Assembly (NCBI GenBank): GCA_021732805.1 | Contig: JAKFUJ010000340.1 | Location: 1-7,859 of the forward strand | DNA length: 7,859 bases | Direction: 5' to 3' | Source of the DNA: Betaproteobacteria bacterium | GTDB taxonomy: Bacteria; Pseudomonadota; Gammaproteobacteria; Burkholderiales; SG8-41 | Translations under genes and position numbers: made by a program | Shown: positions 1 to 6,761 of the stretch, piece after piece | Numbering within the stretch: the stretch's first letter is position 1 | Layout: each line of letters begins with the position of its first letter | The notes under the pieces: generated by a model | The model's input: the letters and a program-made list of their open reading frames with translations, nothing else | Database searches by the model: none | Told to the model about the DNA's origin: nothing

Positions 1-2
1 TT

Positions 3-89
3 CGCGTCATCCAGCGCCGAGCATACGGGCTGCGCGACGAAGAATATCTGCGGCTGAAAGTTCTCACCTGTATGCTCCCAAAGCTCTAA
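3..89 (+). CDS. ISL3-family transposase, C-terminal end (partial at 5')
   Basis: Only the last 28 residues are in the window; the frame is open to the left edge and stops at TAA 87-89. It contains IQRRAYGLRDEEYLRLKVL, close to the conserved C-terminal tail of ISL3-type DDE transposases (K/Q-RRAYG-x-R-x-x-E-x-x-R-L-K). The catalytic DDE residues would lie upstream and cannot be checked. The matching inverted repeat begins 12 bases after the stop, the normal layout for this family. It could belong to an intact or a truncated copy. Confidence 0.8.
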   Translation, partial: RVIQRRAYGLRDEEYLRLKVLTCMLPKL

Positions 90-101
90 AAAGCCTCAAA
101 A

Positions 102-127
102 TTACCCACTCGATTCCGTGAAGAGCC
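102..127. repeat. Terminal inverted repeat (right) of the ISL3-type element
   Basis: This 26-base segment begins TTACCCACTCGATTCCG and ends GAAGAGCC. Its reverse complement has the GGCTCTT tip and inner GGGTAA seen in ISL3-family ends. It lies directly downstream of the transposase stop. The left copy is outside the window, so pairing cannot be confirmed. Confidence 0.75.
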
Positions 128-243
128 AAAAAACTGTTCCTCGCTGGAGGTCACTGGTGGGATCACCACAATGGATTGCGCAGACAACCGCCTGTTTTAT
201 AAGTGGTTGAGTGTTGCTGCTTCACGTGGAATACGGGATAAGA

Positions 244-293
244 AAGGACTGTTAATCAGGTTGTCCCTGGTTCGAGCCCAGGTCGGGGAGCCA
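244..293 (+). tRNA. 3' portion of tRNA-Asn (GTT); probable attachment-site remnant
   Basis: From 249 the sequence reads as a normal tRNA-Asn 3' half: anticodon loop CTGTTAA (249-255, anticodon GTT 251-253), a five-base variable loop (261-265), a perfect T arm CCTGG-TTCGAGC-CCAGG (266-282), acceptor 3' strand TCGGGGA (283-289), discriminator G and CCA (291-293). The 5' half is missing: no TCCCCGA acceptor strand or D arm is found where they should start (about 217). The anticodon stem is broken too (AAGGA 244-248 against TCAGG 256-260). The gene is therefore a 3' fragment, not a working tRNA. Integrases often recombine within the anticodon or T loop of tRNA genes and leave such a fragment at one end of the element. 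A diverged pseudogene is the alternative. Confidence 0.75.
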
Positions 294-295
294 TC

Positions 296-330
296 AAAAA
301 AAGCGGCTGGCCACGTGCCGGCCGTTTTCA
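296..330 (+). terminator. Rho-independent terminator downstream of the tRNA-Asn fragment
   Basis: An A run is followed by stem CGGCTGGC (304-311), loop CACGT (312-316) and stem GCCGGCCG (317-324), all eight pairs formed with one G-T wobble, then TTTTC. The flanking A run can pair with the T run, so it may act in both directions. It starts three bases after the CCA end, as expected for the native terminator of the original tRNA gene. This supports the chromosome lying to the right of the junction. Confidence 0.8.
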
Positions 331-638
331 ATCCAATTCCAGGCTGATTCACACCCGGCTTTCGCCTGCATGCCAAGGCGATTCCAATAGCGGCTGCCTG
401 TTTGGCACTCCGCTGAATAAAGTCAGCGCCGACTGCTGCTGCATCGCCAACAATTACTGTCTCGTATTACGGACTAAAGCCTGGATAGCGGACGATTTTC
501 AGCATGGTCATGGCAACTTTACATTCCAGAATTCGCCGGTTATATTTCCACCGCCTCGATGCTTTTCTTCATGAAACGCTCGTATCCGTTGCCTGGGGAA
601 CGTGGCCAATAATTTATAAATTTCAAATTGGGGGAGTC
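331..638. other. Intergenic region, no gene recognised
   Basis: About 300 bases separate the terminator from the lipoprotein start. I find no convincing coding frame or RNA gene. There is a minor inverted repeat, TCGCCT (362-367) with AGGCGA (376-381). The last 60 bases become AT-rich and probably contain the lipoprotein promoter. A reading frame runs into the lipoprotein from 504, but its first 45 residues look random and would bury the signal peptide, so I treat this part as non-coding. Confidence 0.5.
589..618 (+). promoter_or_regulatory. Possible sigma-70-type promoter for the lipoprotein gene
   Basis: TTGCCT (589-594) and TTTATA (613-618) are separated by 18 bases, about 20 bases before the lipoprotein start, in an AT-rich stretch. 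TATAAA at 615-620 is an alternative -10 with a longer spacer. Boxes of this quality occur by chance, so this is only a candidate. Confidence 0.3.
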
Positions 639-1022
639 ATGAAACTCCGTATTTTTGCGACTTTGGTTATCGCCATATTGCTTGGCGCCTGCCGCACGGT
701 GTCCGTCTATGATGTCAGGGATGCTGCAGTTGTTTCGAATGTACCAAATATTTCAAAGGAGGATGTACGCAAAGCCATCACGCGCGCAGGTACCACACTG
801 GGATGGCAGATTCAGGACAATGGACCCAATGCCATGGTCGGCACACTGAAGCTGCGCGAGCATATTGCGGTTGTGGACATCCCGTACAGTGCCAGGCAAT
901 ACAGCATCATTTATAAAAGCAGCCACAATCTCAACTACGACGGAGCCACCATCCACTCAAACTACAATGGATGGGTGCAGAATCTGCAAAAGGGTATCAA
1001 CTCCCAACTCAACGTAATGTAG
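639..1022 (+). CDS. Small putative lipoprotein
   Basis: The 127-residue product has a clear lipoprotein signal: MKLR, a hydrophobic stretch, and the lipobox LLGAC with Cys at about residue 18, so it should be cleaved by signal peptidase II and lipidated. I chose the ATG at 639 because it places the signal peptide at the N-terminus and follows a G-rich ribosome-binding site (630-636, rather close to the ATG). The mature part has a polar, beta-rich look with VRKAITRAGTTLGWQ and a C-terminal YNGWVQNLQ segment. I recall similar unnamed proteobacterial lipoproteins of about this size, but no function. A strong hairpin separates it from the carrier-protein gene, so cotranscription is uncertain. Envelope location is likely; inner or outer membrane is undecided. 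Confidence 0.8.
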   Translation: MKLRIFATLVIAILLGACRTVSVYDVRDAAVVSNVPNISKEDVRKAITRAGTTLGWQIQDNGPNAMVGTLKLREHIAVVDIPYSARQYSIIYKSSHNLNYDGATIHSNYNGWVQNLQKGINSQLNVM

Positions 1023-1032
1023 ATTCTGACGA

Positions 1033-1059
1033 CCGGAGCCGGCCATAAGCCGGCCCCGG
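1033..1059 (+). terminator. GC-rich hairpin between the lipoprotein and carrier-protein genes
   Basis: GCCGGC (1038-1043) and GCCGGC (1049-1054) form a perfect stem around loop CATAA. An A-C mismatch and outer CCGG/CCGG pairs (1033-1036 with 1056-1059) extend it. It lies 10 bases past the lipoprotein stop. No T run follows, so it is either a weak or processing terminator or a translation-control hairpin. Its 3' arm covers the only GGA-like ribosome-binding element before the ATG at 1067. Confidence 0.45.
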
Positions 1060-1066
1060 ATCCATC

Positions 1067-1348
1067 ATGACTCCGGTAACTGAAATGAATGACGGCATAG
1101 CGTTGCATCTGGCCGAGCTGGTCGTTTCGACTTTGAATCTGGAACAATCCGCCATTGAGATTGATCCGGATACTCCCCTGTTCGGTGACCCCGGATTGGG
1201 CCTCGATTCAATCGATATTCTTGAAATCTCACTCGTCATTTCAAAACGCTACGGTTTCCAGTTGCGTTCTGATGATCAGAACAACCAGCGCATATTTTCC
1301 AGCCTGAATGCGCTGGCAGAACATATCGCCCTGCATCGGACCAAATAA
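1067..1348 (+). CDS. Acyl carrier protein (phosphopantetheine-binding)
   Basis: The 93-residue protein has the carrier-protein fold signature: an acidic helical N-terminus, then DPDTPLFGDPGLGLDSIDIL, with Ser48 in the GLDSID motif as the 4'-phosphopantetheine attachment site. The length is slightly above a housekeeping AcpP and the motif differs from its usual GADSLD, so this is a specialised carrier rather than the fatty-acid AcpP. Met7 (1085) is an alternative start; neither start has a strong ribosome-binding site. A glycosyltransferase follows after 185 bases on the same strand. Such pairs occur in aryl-polyene-type and other specialised lipid clusters, but no partner synthase is present here. 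The carrier-protein call is firm; the pathway is inference. Confidence 0.88.
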   Translation: MTPVTEMNDGIALHLAELVVSTLNLEQSAIEIDPDTPLFGDPGLGLDSIDILEISLVISKRYGFQLRSDDQNNQRIFSSLNALAEHIALHRTK

Positions 1349-1533
1349 CGGACTGGAATGAACCGATGGCGACGCACCATCGCAAAATAATTTCGGAGCA
1401 TCACCGTTCGTGACGGTCAATACTTCCCGCACTCCGCCCTGCTTGCTGCCGTCGCGATTGATCCGGCCGCCGCCTGCCTTTTTATCAATACTGCACCCGG
1501 GCAACGGTTCACTGATGGCCACTGGCATCGCCC

Positions 1534-2397
1534 ATGCATGAGCTGAGATCCACACACGGCTTTGATACGGGCAATATTGCCGCGAAACCGGCAGCGCGTA
1601 GCCGGGTAGCCGCGGTAATCCCCGCCTACAATGAAGCCCGGACTTTGCGGTCCGTCGTTTCAGCCGTGCTTGATGAAGTCGGTCTGGTGATCGTTATCGA
1701 TGACGGTTCAATCGACGCCACGCCGGATCAGATTCGTGATCTGCCGGTTCGGCTGATCCGCCATGAAAAAAATCTGGGTAAATCGCAAAGTCTTGCCGAC
1801 GGATTCCACGCTGCCTTGATTGCAGGTGCAGAAGTGGTGGTAACCCTCGACGGTGACGGACAGCATCGTCCACAGGATATTCCTGCGTTGCTTGCAGAAC
1901 ACGGGCGATATCCGGATTCCCTGATTATCGGCTCACGACTCCACGAAAAAGCAAACATTCCCCCGGCACGTTACCGCGCCAACCGCTTTGCCAATTTCTG
2001 GATCGCATGGGCTGCGGGTTATCCAATCTGCGACAGCCAATCCGGATTTCGCGTTTATCCGGCTGACCTGCTGAAGGCACTGCTGCCATTGATCGGAAAA
2101 AGACCGGGATTCGTACTGGAAAGCGAGATATTGATACTGGCGGGATGGCGCAACATTCATGGCCGGGCAGTACCGATTCCTGCGATTTACCCCGTCACCA
2201 GCCGGCCCAGTCATTTCAGGCCGGTTCGCGACATTGCACTGATCACTCTGATGGTTGCGAGGCACCTGCTGATGCGTGGATTGCACTGGCAGGGATTGAT
2301 CGCAAGCCTGCGCGGACCCGGCGCAAGCCGGACAGACAGGCCGCCGGTGTTTGAGATCAGTGAACCCGGTGGCTCACGGGTTCAGCGCAGTGATTAA
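1534..2397 (+). CDS. Family 2 glycosyltransferase
   Basis: The 287-residue protein carries GT-A fold motifs in order: PAYNE (30-34), DDGS (56-59), NLGK (80-83), LDGDGQH with the metal-binding DGD (106-108), IIGSR, and DSQSGFRVY, typical of DPM1/undecaprenyl-phosphate-sugar-synthase-like GT2 enzymes. There is no clear C-terminal membrane pair, so it is probably cytosolic or peripheral and transfers a sugar from a nucleotide donor to a lipid-type acceptor. The first 24 residues precede the fold and look unstructured. An in-frame stop lies at 1513-1515, so ATG 1534 is the earliest standard start, though its ribosome-binding site is poor. It follows the acyl carrier protein gene and may act on a carrier-derived lipid. 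Donor and acceptor cannot be assigned. Confidence 0.88.
   Translation: MHELRSTHGFDTGNIAAKPAARSRVAAVIPAYNEARTLRSVVSAVLDEVGLVIVIDDGSIDATPDQIRDLPVRLIRHEKNLGKSQSLADGFHAALIAGAEVVVTLDGDGQHRPQDIPALLAEHGRYPDSLIIGSRLHEKANIPPARYRANRFANFWIAWAAGYPICDSQSGFRVYPADLLKALLPLIGKRPGFVLESEILILAGWRNIHGRAVPIPAIYPVTSRPSHFRPVRDIALITLMVARHLLMRGLHWQGLIASLRGPGASRTDRPPVFEISEPGGSRVQRSD
2361..2384 (+). terminator. Perfect hairpin at the 3' end of the glycosyltransferase gene
   Basis: TGAACCCG (2361-2368) and CGGGTTCA (2377-2384) form an 8-pair stem around an 8-base loop, inside the last codons of the glycosyltransferase. No T run follows on either strand. It is the first of two hairpins between convergent genes and may help stop or stabilise transcripts. 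Confidence 0.4.
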
Positions 2398-2412
2398 CCG
2401 GGATACCCGGTT
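2396..2412. terminator. Hairpin between convergent genes, possible bidirectional terminator
   Basis: AACCGGG (2396-2402), loop ATA, and CCCGGTT (2406-2412) form a perfect 7-pair stem overlapping the glycosyltransferase stop codon. On the plus strand a moderately T-rich tail (AATTTCCGTTTT) follows. It also lies 26 bases past the stop of the minus-strand GTPase gene. Placement between two converging genes makes a terminator role plausible, but the T tract is imperfect. Confidence 0.5.
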
Positions 2413-2438
2413 CGAATTTCCGTTTTCAGCCAGGAAGT

Positions 2439-3452
<1,014 letters not shown>

Positions 3453-3468
3453 TGTTGATAAACCCCGC

Positions 3469-4713
3469 TTACGCGGTCATTTCGATGGCATAAAGGCCGC
3501 CGCCGAAACGGTCCACGGCATAGACCAGCCCGTTTTCATCGACCCACACGTCGTTGATCTGGACGGCGCTTTTCGGCGACATCGCCGGTTTGCCCGGCAC
3601 GTAATAGGCAATTTCCTGGGGCTGGTACGGGTTCGATGTATCGAACGCGCGCACGCCGCCGTTGAAGAAAGTGCCGAAGACGATGGTGTTGGAGCGGAAC
3701 GACGCCGGTCCCGGCAGGTTCTCGTGCAGGTTGTGCGCGCCATAACGGCCGCCGCGTTTGGCAAAATTCTCCACCGGCGGCAGCGGCAGCGTCGACATCG
3801 GCACCAGGTTGGTTTCGACGGAGGCATTGACCAGCCAGCCGAGTTTGGGCCAGTCGAGACCGTCATCCTTGGTGCATTCGTCGGTGACCAGCAGCATGTC
3901 ACGTCCGTGCAGCGGCATCACGGTATGGCAGAAACCGTTGTACGGCGGCGAATATTTCCAGTTGGTGACGACCTTCGGATTTGCCTTGTCGGAAATGTCC
4001 AGAATCAGCGCGCCGCCATCGAGATAGGCGACGTAAGCGCGGTCCGGACGCTCCGGATAGACATTGATGTTGTGCGGACGGTAGCCGCCGTCGAACTTGG
4101 GGTGGCGCGGCGGCGGCGCTTCCTTGTCGCCCTTGTGCGTGCCCGGATAATGCCAGCGACCCACCTCCACCGGTTTCGACGGATTGCGCACATCGATGAT
4201 GCGGTAGAACTGGAAGTCATTGGGGTGTGTCGGCTCAAAATCTTCGGAACCCGAGGTCAGATGAACGTATTCGCCGTCAACAAACCACACGCAATGCGCG
4301 CCGCGCGAATGCGGACCGGAAGCATCGAAATGTGAAATCAGCTTCGGCTTTTCCGGGGTGCTGATGTCGAACAAATCCATGCCGGCGGGTTTGTCACCGG
4401 TTTTTTTGGTCTGGTACGCCACCGCCATGATGTCGCCGACCACATCCAGTGAATTCGAGCGCACGCGCTCATGCGGCAGATCGGTCTGCACGATCACCTT
4501 CGGATTCTTGACGTCGGTGACATCGACACCGGTAAAGTTCTTCGGCGCAGACTCGTGCGCCAGCCACAGGATGCGGCGACCGTTCTTGGTCACCTGCATG
4601 TTGATGCCCTCACCCACACCACCGAACCCGGTGAGTTCGTTGTGGGAAATCAGCTTCATGTTGCGGGAGATGGTCTGTGCAGCCTGGCCCTGCGGTGACA
4701 TGGTCGGTTTCAT
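3469..4713 (-). CDS. LVIVD-repeat seven-bladed beta-propeller protein
   Basis: The 414-residue protein consists of repeats that end in a D-[IV]-[ST]-x-P-x-x-P motif: DVTDVKNPKV (64-73), DISTPEKPKL (116-125), DVRNPSKPVE (174-183), DISDKANPKV (239-248) and DTSNPYQPQE (358-367). About seven blades can be laid out. There is no signal peptide or membrane segment, so it is probably cytosolic. His140, 214, 263 and 327 stand at the same place in blades 3-6, and Asn38, 87 and 387 hold that place in blades 1, 2 and 7, which suggests a metal site on the propeller axis. The family is largely uncharacterised; the fold recalls selenium-binding protein and carotenoid oxygenases. The start at 4713 follows a purine-rich GAAAGAGAAAGA stretch; Met19 is an alternative. 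It lies 34 bases after the dehydrogenase gene and 16 before the GTPase gene. Confidence 0.88.
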   Translation of the reverse strand: MKPTMSPQGQAAQTISRNMKLISHNELTGFGGVGEGINMQVTKNGRRILWLAHESAPKNFTGVDVTDVKNPKVIVQTDLPHERVRSNSLDVVGDIMAVAYQTKKTGDKPAGMDLFDISTPEKPKLISHFDASGPHSRGAHCVWFVDGEYVHLTSGSEDFEPTHPNDFQFYRIIDVRNPSKPVEVGRWHYPGTHKGDKEAPPPRHPKFDGGYRPHNINVYPERPDRAYVAYLDGGALILDISDKANPKVVTNWKYSPPYNGFCHTVMPLHGRDMLLVTDECTKDDGLDWPKLGWLVNASVETNLVPMSTLPLPPVENFAKRGGRYGAHNLHENLPGPASFRSNTIVFGTFFNGGVRAFDTSNPYQPQEIAYYVPGKPAMSPKSAVQINDVWVDENGLVYAVDRFGGGLYAIEMTA

Positions 4714-4747
4714 CGGGTCTTTCTCTTTCGGGTTTTAGAAATGGGTT

Positions 4748-5653
4748 CTACTTGCGCTGCTTTTTTCGTTTCACGCCGGCCATCTGTTCAAGCACCGCAC
4801 AGACAGCCGCCGTATCCTCCATGGCACGGCCCTGCGCATAAGCCGCGGCATAAAACGGTTTTGAAGCTTCGAACAGCGGTACCGGACAATGCAGATCCGC
4901 CGCGAACTGCTCAATGATATCAATATCCTTCTTGTAGACGTCCACCTTCATCGTCGCCTTGCGGTAATCATTGGCGATCATCAGCGGACCACGCACCTCG
5001 AACATGCGTGAAGTCCCTGCCCCGTCCTTGATCACCTTGTACAGCAATTCCAGATCGAGGCCCGATTTCAGCCCCATGACCATCGCTTCCGCCGTGGACA
5101 GGTTGTGGATGGTCACCAGCAGGTTGGCGACGTATTTGAGCTTGGAGCCGTTGCCGTATTCACCGCAGTAATACACGCTGCGTGAAAATCCTTTCAGTGC
5201 AGCTTCCGTCTTGCCGTAGGCTTTGCGGTCACCGCTGGCGTAGATGGCAATGTCGCGATTAGCCGCCTGCGCGCCGGTGCCGCTGACCGGACAGTCGAGT
5301 ACCGTGATGCCGCGTTTGGCGCAACGTTCACGGATATCGTGCTTGACTGCCAGCGGCAGCGTGCTGGTTTCAATGACCACCGTGCCGCGTTTTGCACTGT
5401 CGACGATGCCGCCCTTGCCGAAAAAAGCGCCATTGACGGCCGCAATGCTCGGTAGTGAAGTCACCAGTATTGGACAGGCACCCGATACCGCAGCAGCACT
5501 GACCGCCGGCTTGCCGCCGAGTTTTTTCAGGGCCGCCCGCCGCTTCGGATCAATATCAAACCCGGCAACCTCGAAACCGTCGGACAGCAGATGGTGCGCA
5601 AATGCGCCACCCATGATGCCGAGACCGATGCTGCCTACCCGTTGTTGTTTGAT
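4748..5653 (-). CDS. 3-hydroxyisobutyrate dehydrogenase-family oxidoreductase, probable ATC start
   Basis: The protein belongs to the beta-hydroxyacid dehydrogenase family, which oxidises 3-hydroxy acids with NAD(P). The N-terminal Rossmann motif reads VGSIGLGIMGGAFAHHL, the substrate loop DCPVSGTGAQA is at about 120-130, and the catalytic Lys is Lys173 in GNGSKLKYVAN. A C-terminal KKDIDI helix matches the family. The first ATG (5614) lies inside the Rossmann glycine motif, so it cannot be the true start. Upstream in frame to the TAG at 5684-5686 there is no ATG, GTG or TTG. The Shine-Dalgarno AAAGGA (5660-5665) is six bases before an ATC at 5651-5653, which gives 301 residues, the family's usual length. 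An ATC start, or an ATG changed by mutation or sequencing error, explains this best. Substrate unknown. Confidence 0.87.
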   Translation of the reverse strand: MKQQRVGSIGLGIMGGAFAHHLLSDGFEVAGFDIDPKRRAALKKLGGKPAVSAAAVSGACPILVTSLPSIAAVNGAFFGKGGIVDSAKRGTVVIETSTLPLAVKHDIRERCAKRGITVLDCPVSGTGAQAANRDIAIYASGDRKAYGKTEAALKGFSRSVYYCGEYGNGSKLKYVANLLVTIHNLSTAEAMVMGLKSGLDLELLYKVIKDGAGTSRMFEVRGPLMIANDYRKATMKVDVYKKDIDIIEQFAADLHCPVPLFEASKPFYAAAYAQGRAMEDTAAVCAVLEQMAGVKRKKQRK

Positions 5654-5659
5654 ATCTGG

Positions 5660-5665
5660 TCCTTT
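5660..5665 (-). promoter_or_regulatory. Ribosome-binding site that sets the dehydrogenase start
   Basis: On the minus strand AAAGGA lies six bases before ATC (5653-5651). It is a strong Shine-Dalgarno in the right place for a start that keeps the whole Rossmann motif, and it has no standard start codon at the right distance in any frame that would give this protein. Confidence 0.6.
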
Positions 5666-5699
5666 CGATAATGACGGTGCGCACTAGCCATTTGGCGAG

Positions 5700-5745
5700 C
5701 TCACTCAGGAATATTTTATAAGTAATTGATTTTAAACAATATTTT
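5700..5745 (-). promoter_or_regulatory. AT-rich patch, possible internal promoter for the dehydrogenase-propeller-GTPase genes
   Basis: The 109-base gap between the bicupin stop and the dehydrogenase contains a stretch of nearly pure A and T (about 5711-5746), unlike the surrounding GC-rich genes. On the minus strand TTGTTT is followed 13 to 17 bases later by TATAAA, TAAAAT and AAATAT. A secondary promoter would let the last three genes be expressed on their own. No clear operator repeat is seen. Confidence 0.35.
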
Positions 5746-5762
5746 TAGCGGCGCCACTGACT

Positions 5763-6605
5763 TTAATTCGGCTTCAAGTTGATTCGCGCCTGCTCTGCCT
5801 GCTCCGGCGTCATGTTGTCGATGCGGTCCTCAAGATACGGAGTCGAACAGACCAAAGCATAACGTGCATGTTCGAGCACCTGCAGTCGGTAACGTTCACC
5901 CCGCGGCACTGCAATGATGTCGCCGGTCGTAACTGTTTTTTTATCGTTACCGGCTTGCGCTGCAATTTTGCCGCTGAGCACATAAACAAACATCTCCCTC
6001 GTCGATACCGATTCCGGTTCGGCATAACCCGTCGGCACTTCGAACAAGCCGAAGGCCAGACGCTCGCCTTCTATCCAGTTGATGCAGCGGCCGGAACGCG
6101 GCGGCGCATCCAGTGTGTCGAGGATCGGATGAAAACAGTCCGGCAGACCCTCGACGATCACCTGTGATTTGCCTCGGGTCTTCTGATGTTTGTCACGGTC
6201 GCCGACAGCGTATTTACGGTTGACCTCATCCACCGTCATCGCCTTGTCCGGCACCGCCTCGTCTTCGGCAAGACCGACCACGGTCCAGGTCTTGTCCTTG
6301 ATGTAGAGATACTGCAGGTTGCCGTCTTCAGTGGCTTTCATCGAATGCCGGGCATAGGCCGGCGCATGAACAAAGGTGCCCGGGGTCACCACCCGGCGGT
6401 CCTTGCCGACGATGGCGTTGATCTTGCCGCGTATCGGGAATATCAGCAGCTCATTGGGGTGGTAATGCAGTTCGGAACCGGTGCCTGCGTTCTTGTGCAG
6501 CAGGCAGAAGTAAATGTAACGCCCGTCAATCACCGGCGCCTTGCCGGTGGACAGATGCGGCGTCAGATAATTGCTTTCAAAATCCTCAAAGCGGTGAAAA
6601 GGCAT
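5763..6605 (-). CDS. Bicupin protein, possible dioxygenase
   Basis: The 280-residue protein has two cupin domains. The first (about 30-110) keeps the metal site: GTGSELHYHPNELL gives His47, His49 and Glu52, and the second cupin motif PGTFVHAPAYARHS gives His87. The second (about 175-265) has the cupin outline (TREMFVYVLSGK, TTGDIIAVPRGERYRLQV) but lacks the HxH pair and the later His, so it should not bind metal. A metal-bearing N-terminal cupin with a degenerate partner is known in gentisate-type ring-cleavage dioxygenases, but this protein is shorter than those and too different to name; an isomerase or sensory role is also possible. It sits between the amidohydrolase and dehydrogenase genes, 156 and 109 bases away. 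The ATG at 6605 has only a weak ribosome-binding site. Confidence 0.85.
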   Translation of the reverse strand: MPFHRFEDFESNYLTPHLSTGKAPVIDGRYIYFCLLHKNAGTGSELHYHPNELLIFPIRGKINAIVGKDRRVVTPGTFVHAPAYARHSMKATEDGNLQYLYIKDKTWTVVGLAEDEAVPDKAMTVDEVNRKYAVGDRDKHQKTRGKSQVIVEGLPDCFHPILDTLDAPPRSGRCINWIEGERLAFGLFEVPTGYAEPESVSTREMFVYVLSGKIAAQAGNDKKTVTTGDIIAVPRGERYRLQVLEHARYALVCSTPYLEDRIDNMTPEQAEQARINLKPN

Positions 6606-6730
6606 GGCTGGTTCTCTGCTATGGGTTACCTGATCATCCCGTGACGCATGAAACCTGCGCCATCGGGACGCTCCTCAGACATTTATGCTACACGCGATTC
6701 GCACAGCAGCGGCCCTGCCGTCCACGTTAT

Positions 6731-6752
6731 GCAGTGCTTTGCAAGGCACTGC
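6731..6752 (-). terminator. Hairpin between amidohydrolase and bicupin genes
   Basis: GCAGTGC (6731-6737) and GCACTGC (6746-6752) form a perfect 7-pair stem with an 8-base loop, starting 9 bases past the amidohydrolase stop on the minus strand. No T run follows, so it is more likely an attenuator or transcript-stabilising hairpin than a full terminator. The remaining bases to the bicupin start show no gene. Confidence 0.4.
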
Positions 6753-6761
6753 CTCGCTGCC

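Larger units (their letters stand above)
1..127 (+). mobile_element. Right end of an ISL3-family insertion sequence (partial)
   Basis: The block holds the C-terminal end of an ISL3-type transposase (3-89), a short untranslated tail and a terminal inverted repeat whose outer end is at about 127. Read inward on the minus strand, the repeat starts GGCTCTTCACGGAATCGAG and ends in GGGTAA, which fits the ISL3 pattern (GGCTCTT at the tip, GGGTAA inside). The rest of the element lies left of the window, so its length, left repeat and integrity cannot be judged. ISL3 elements usually make 8-base target duplications; bases 128-135 (AAAAAACT) would be one copy if this holds here. The family call rests on recalled motifs, not on a search. 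Confidence 0.8.

Noticed and set aside
362..381. Short inverted repeat TCGCCT/AGGCGA
   Set aside because: A six-base stem with an eight-base loop and no nearby promoter or gene end; expected by chance.
504..638. Upstream extension of the lipoprotein frame by 45 residues
   Set aside because: It would bury the signal peptide and lipobox inside the protein, and it lacks a ribosome-binding site; the ATG at 639 has a G-rich one.
1410..1541. Small GTG-initiated frame of 43 codons between the carrier-protein and glycosyltransferase genes
   Set aside because: No ribosome-binding site or recognisable motif, and it overlaps the glycosyltransferase start; I cannot separate it from chance.
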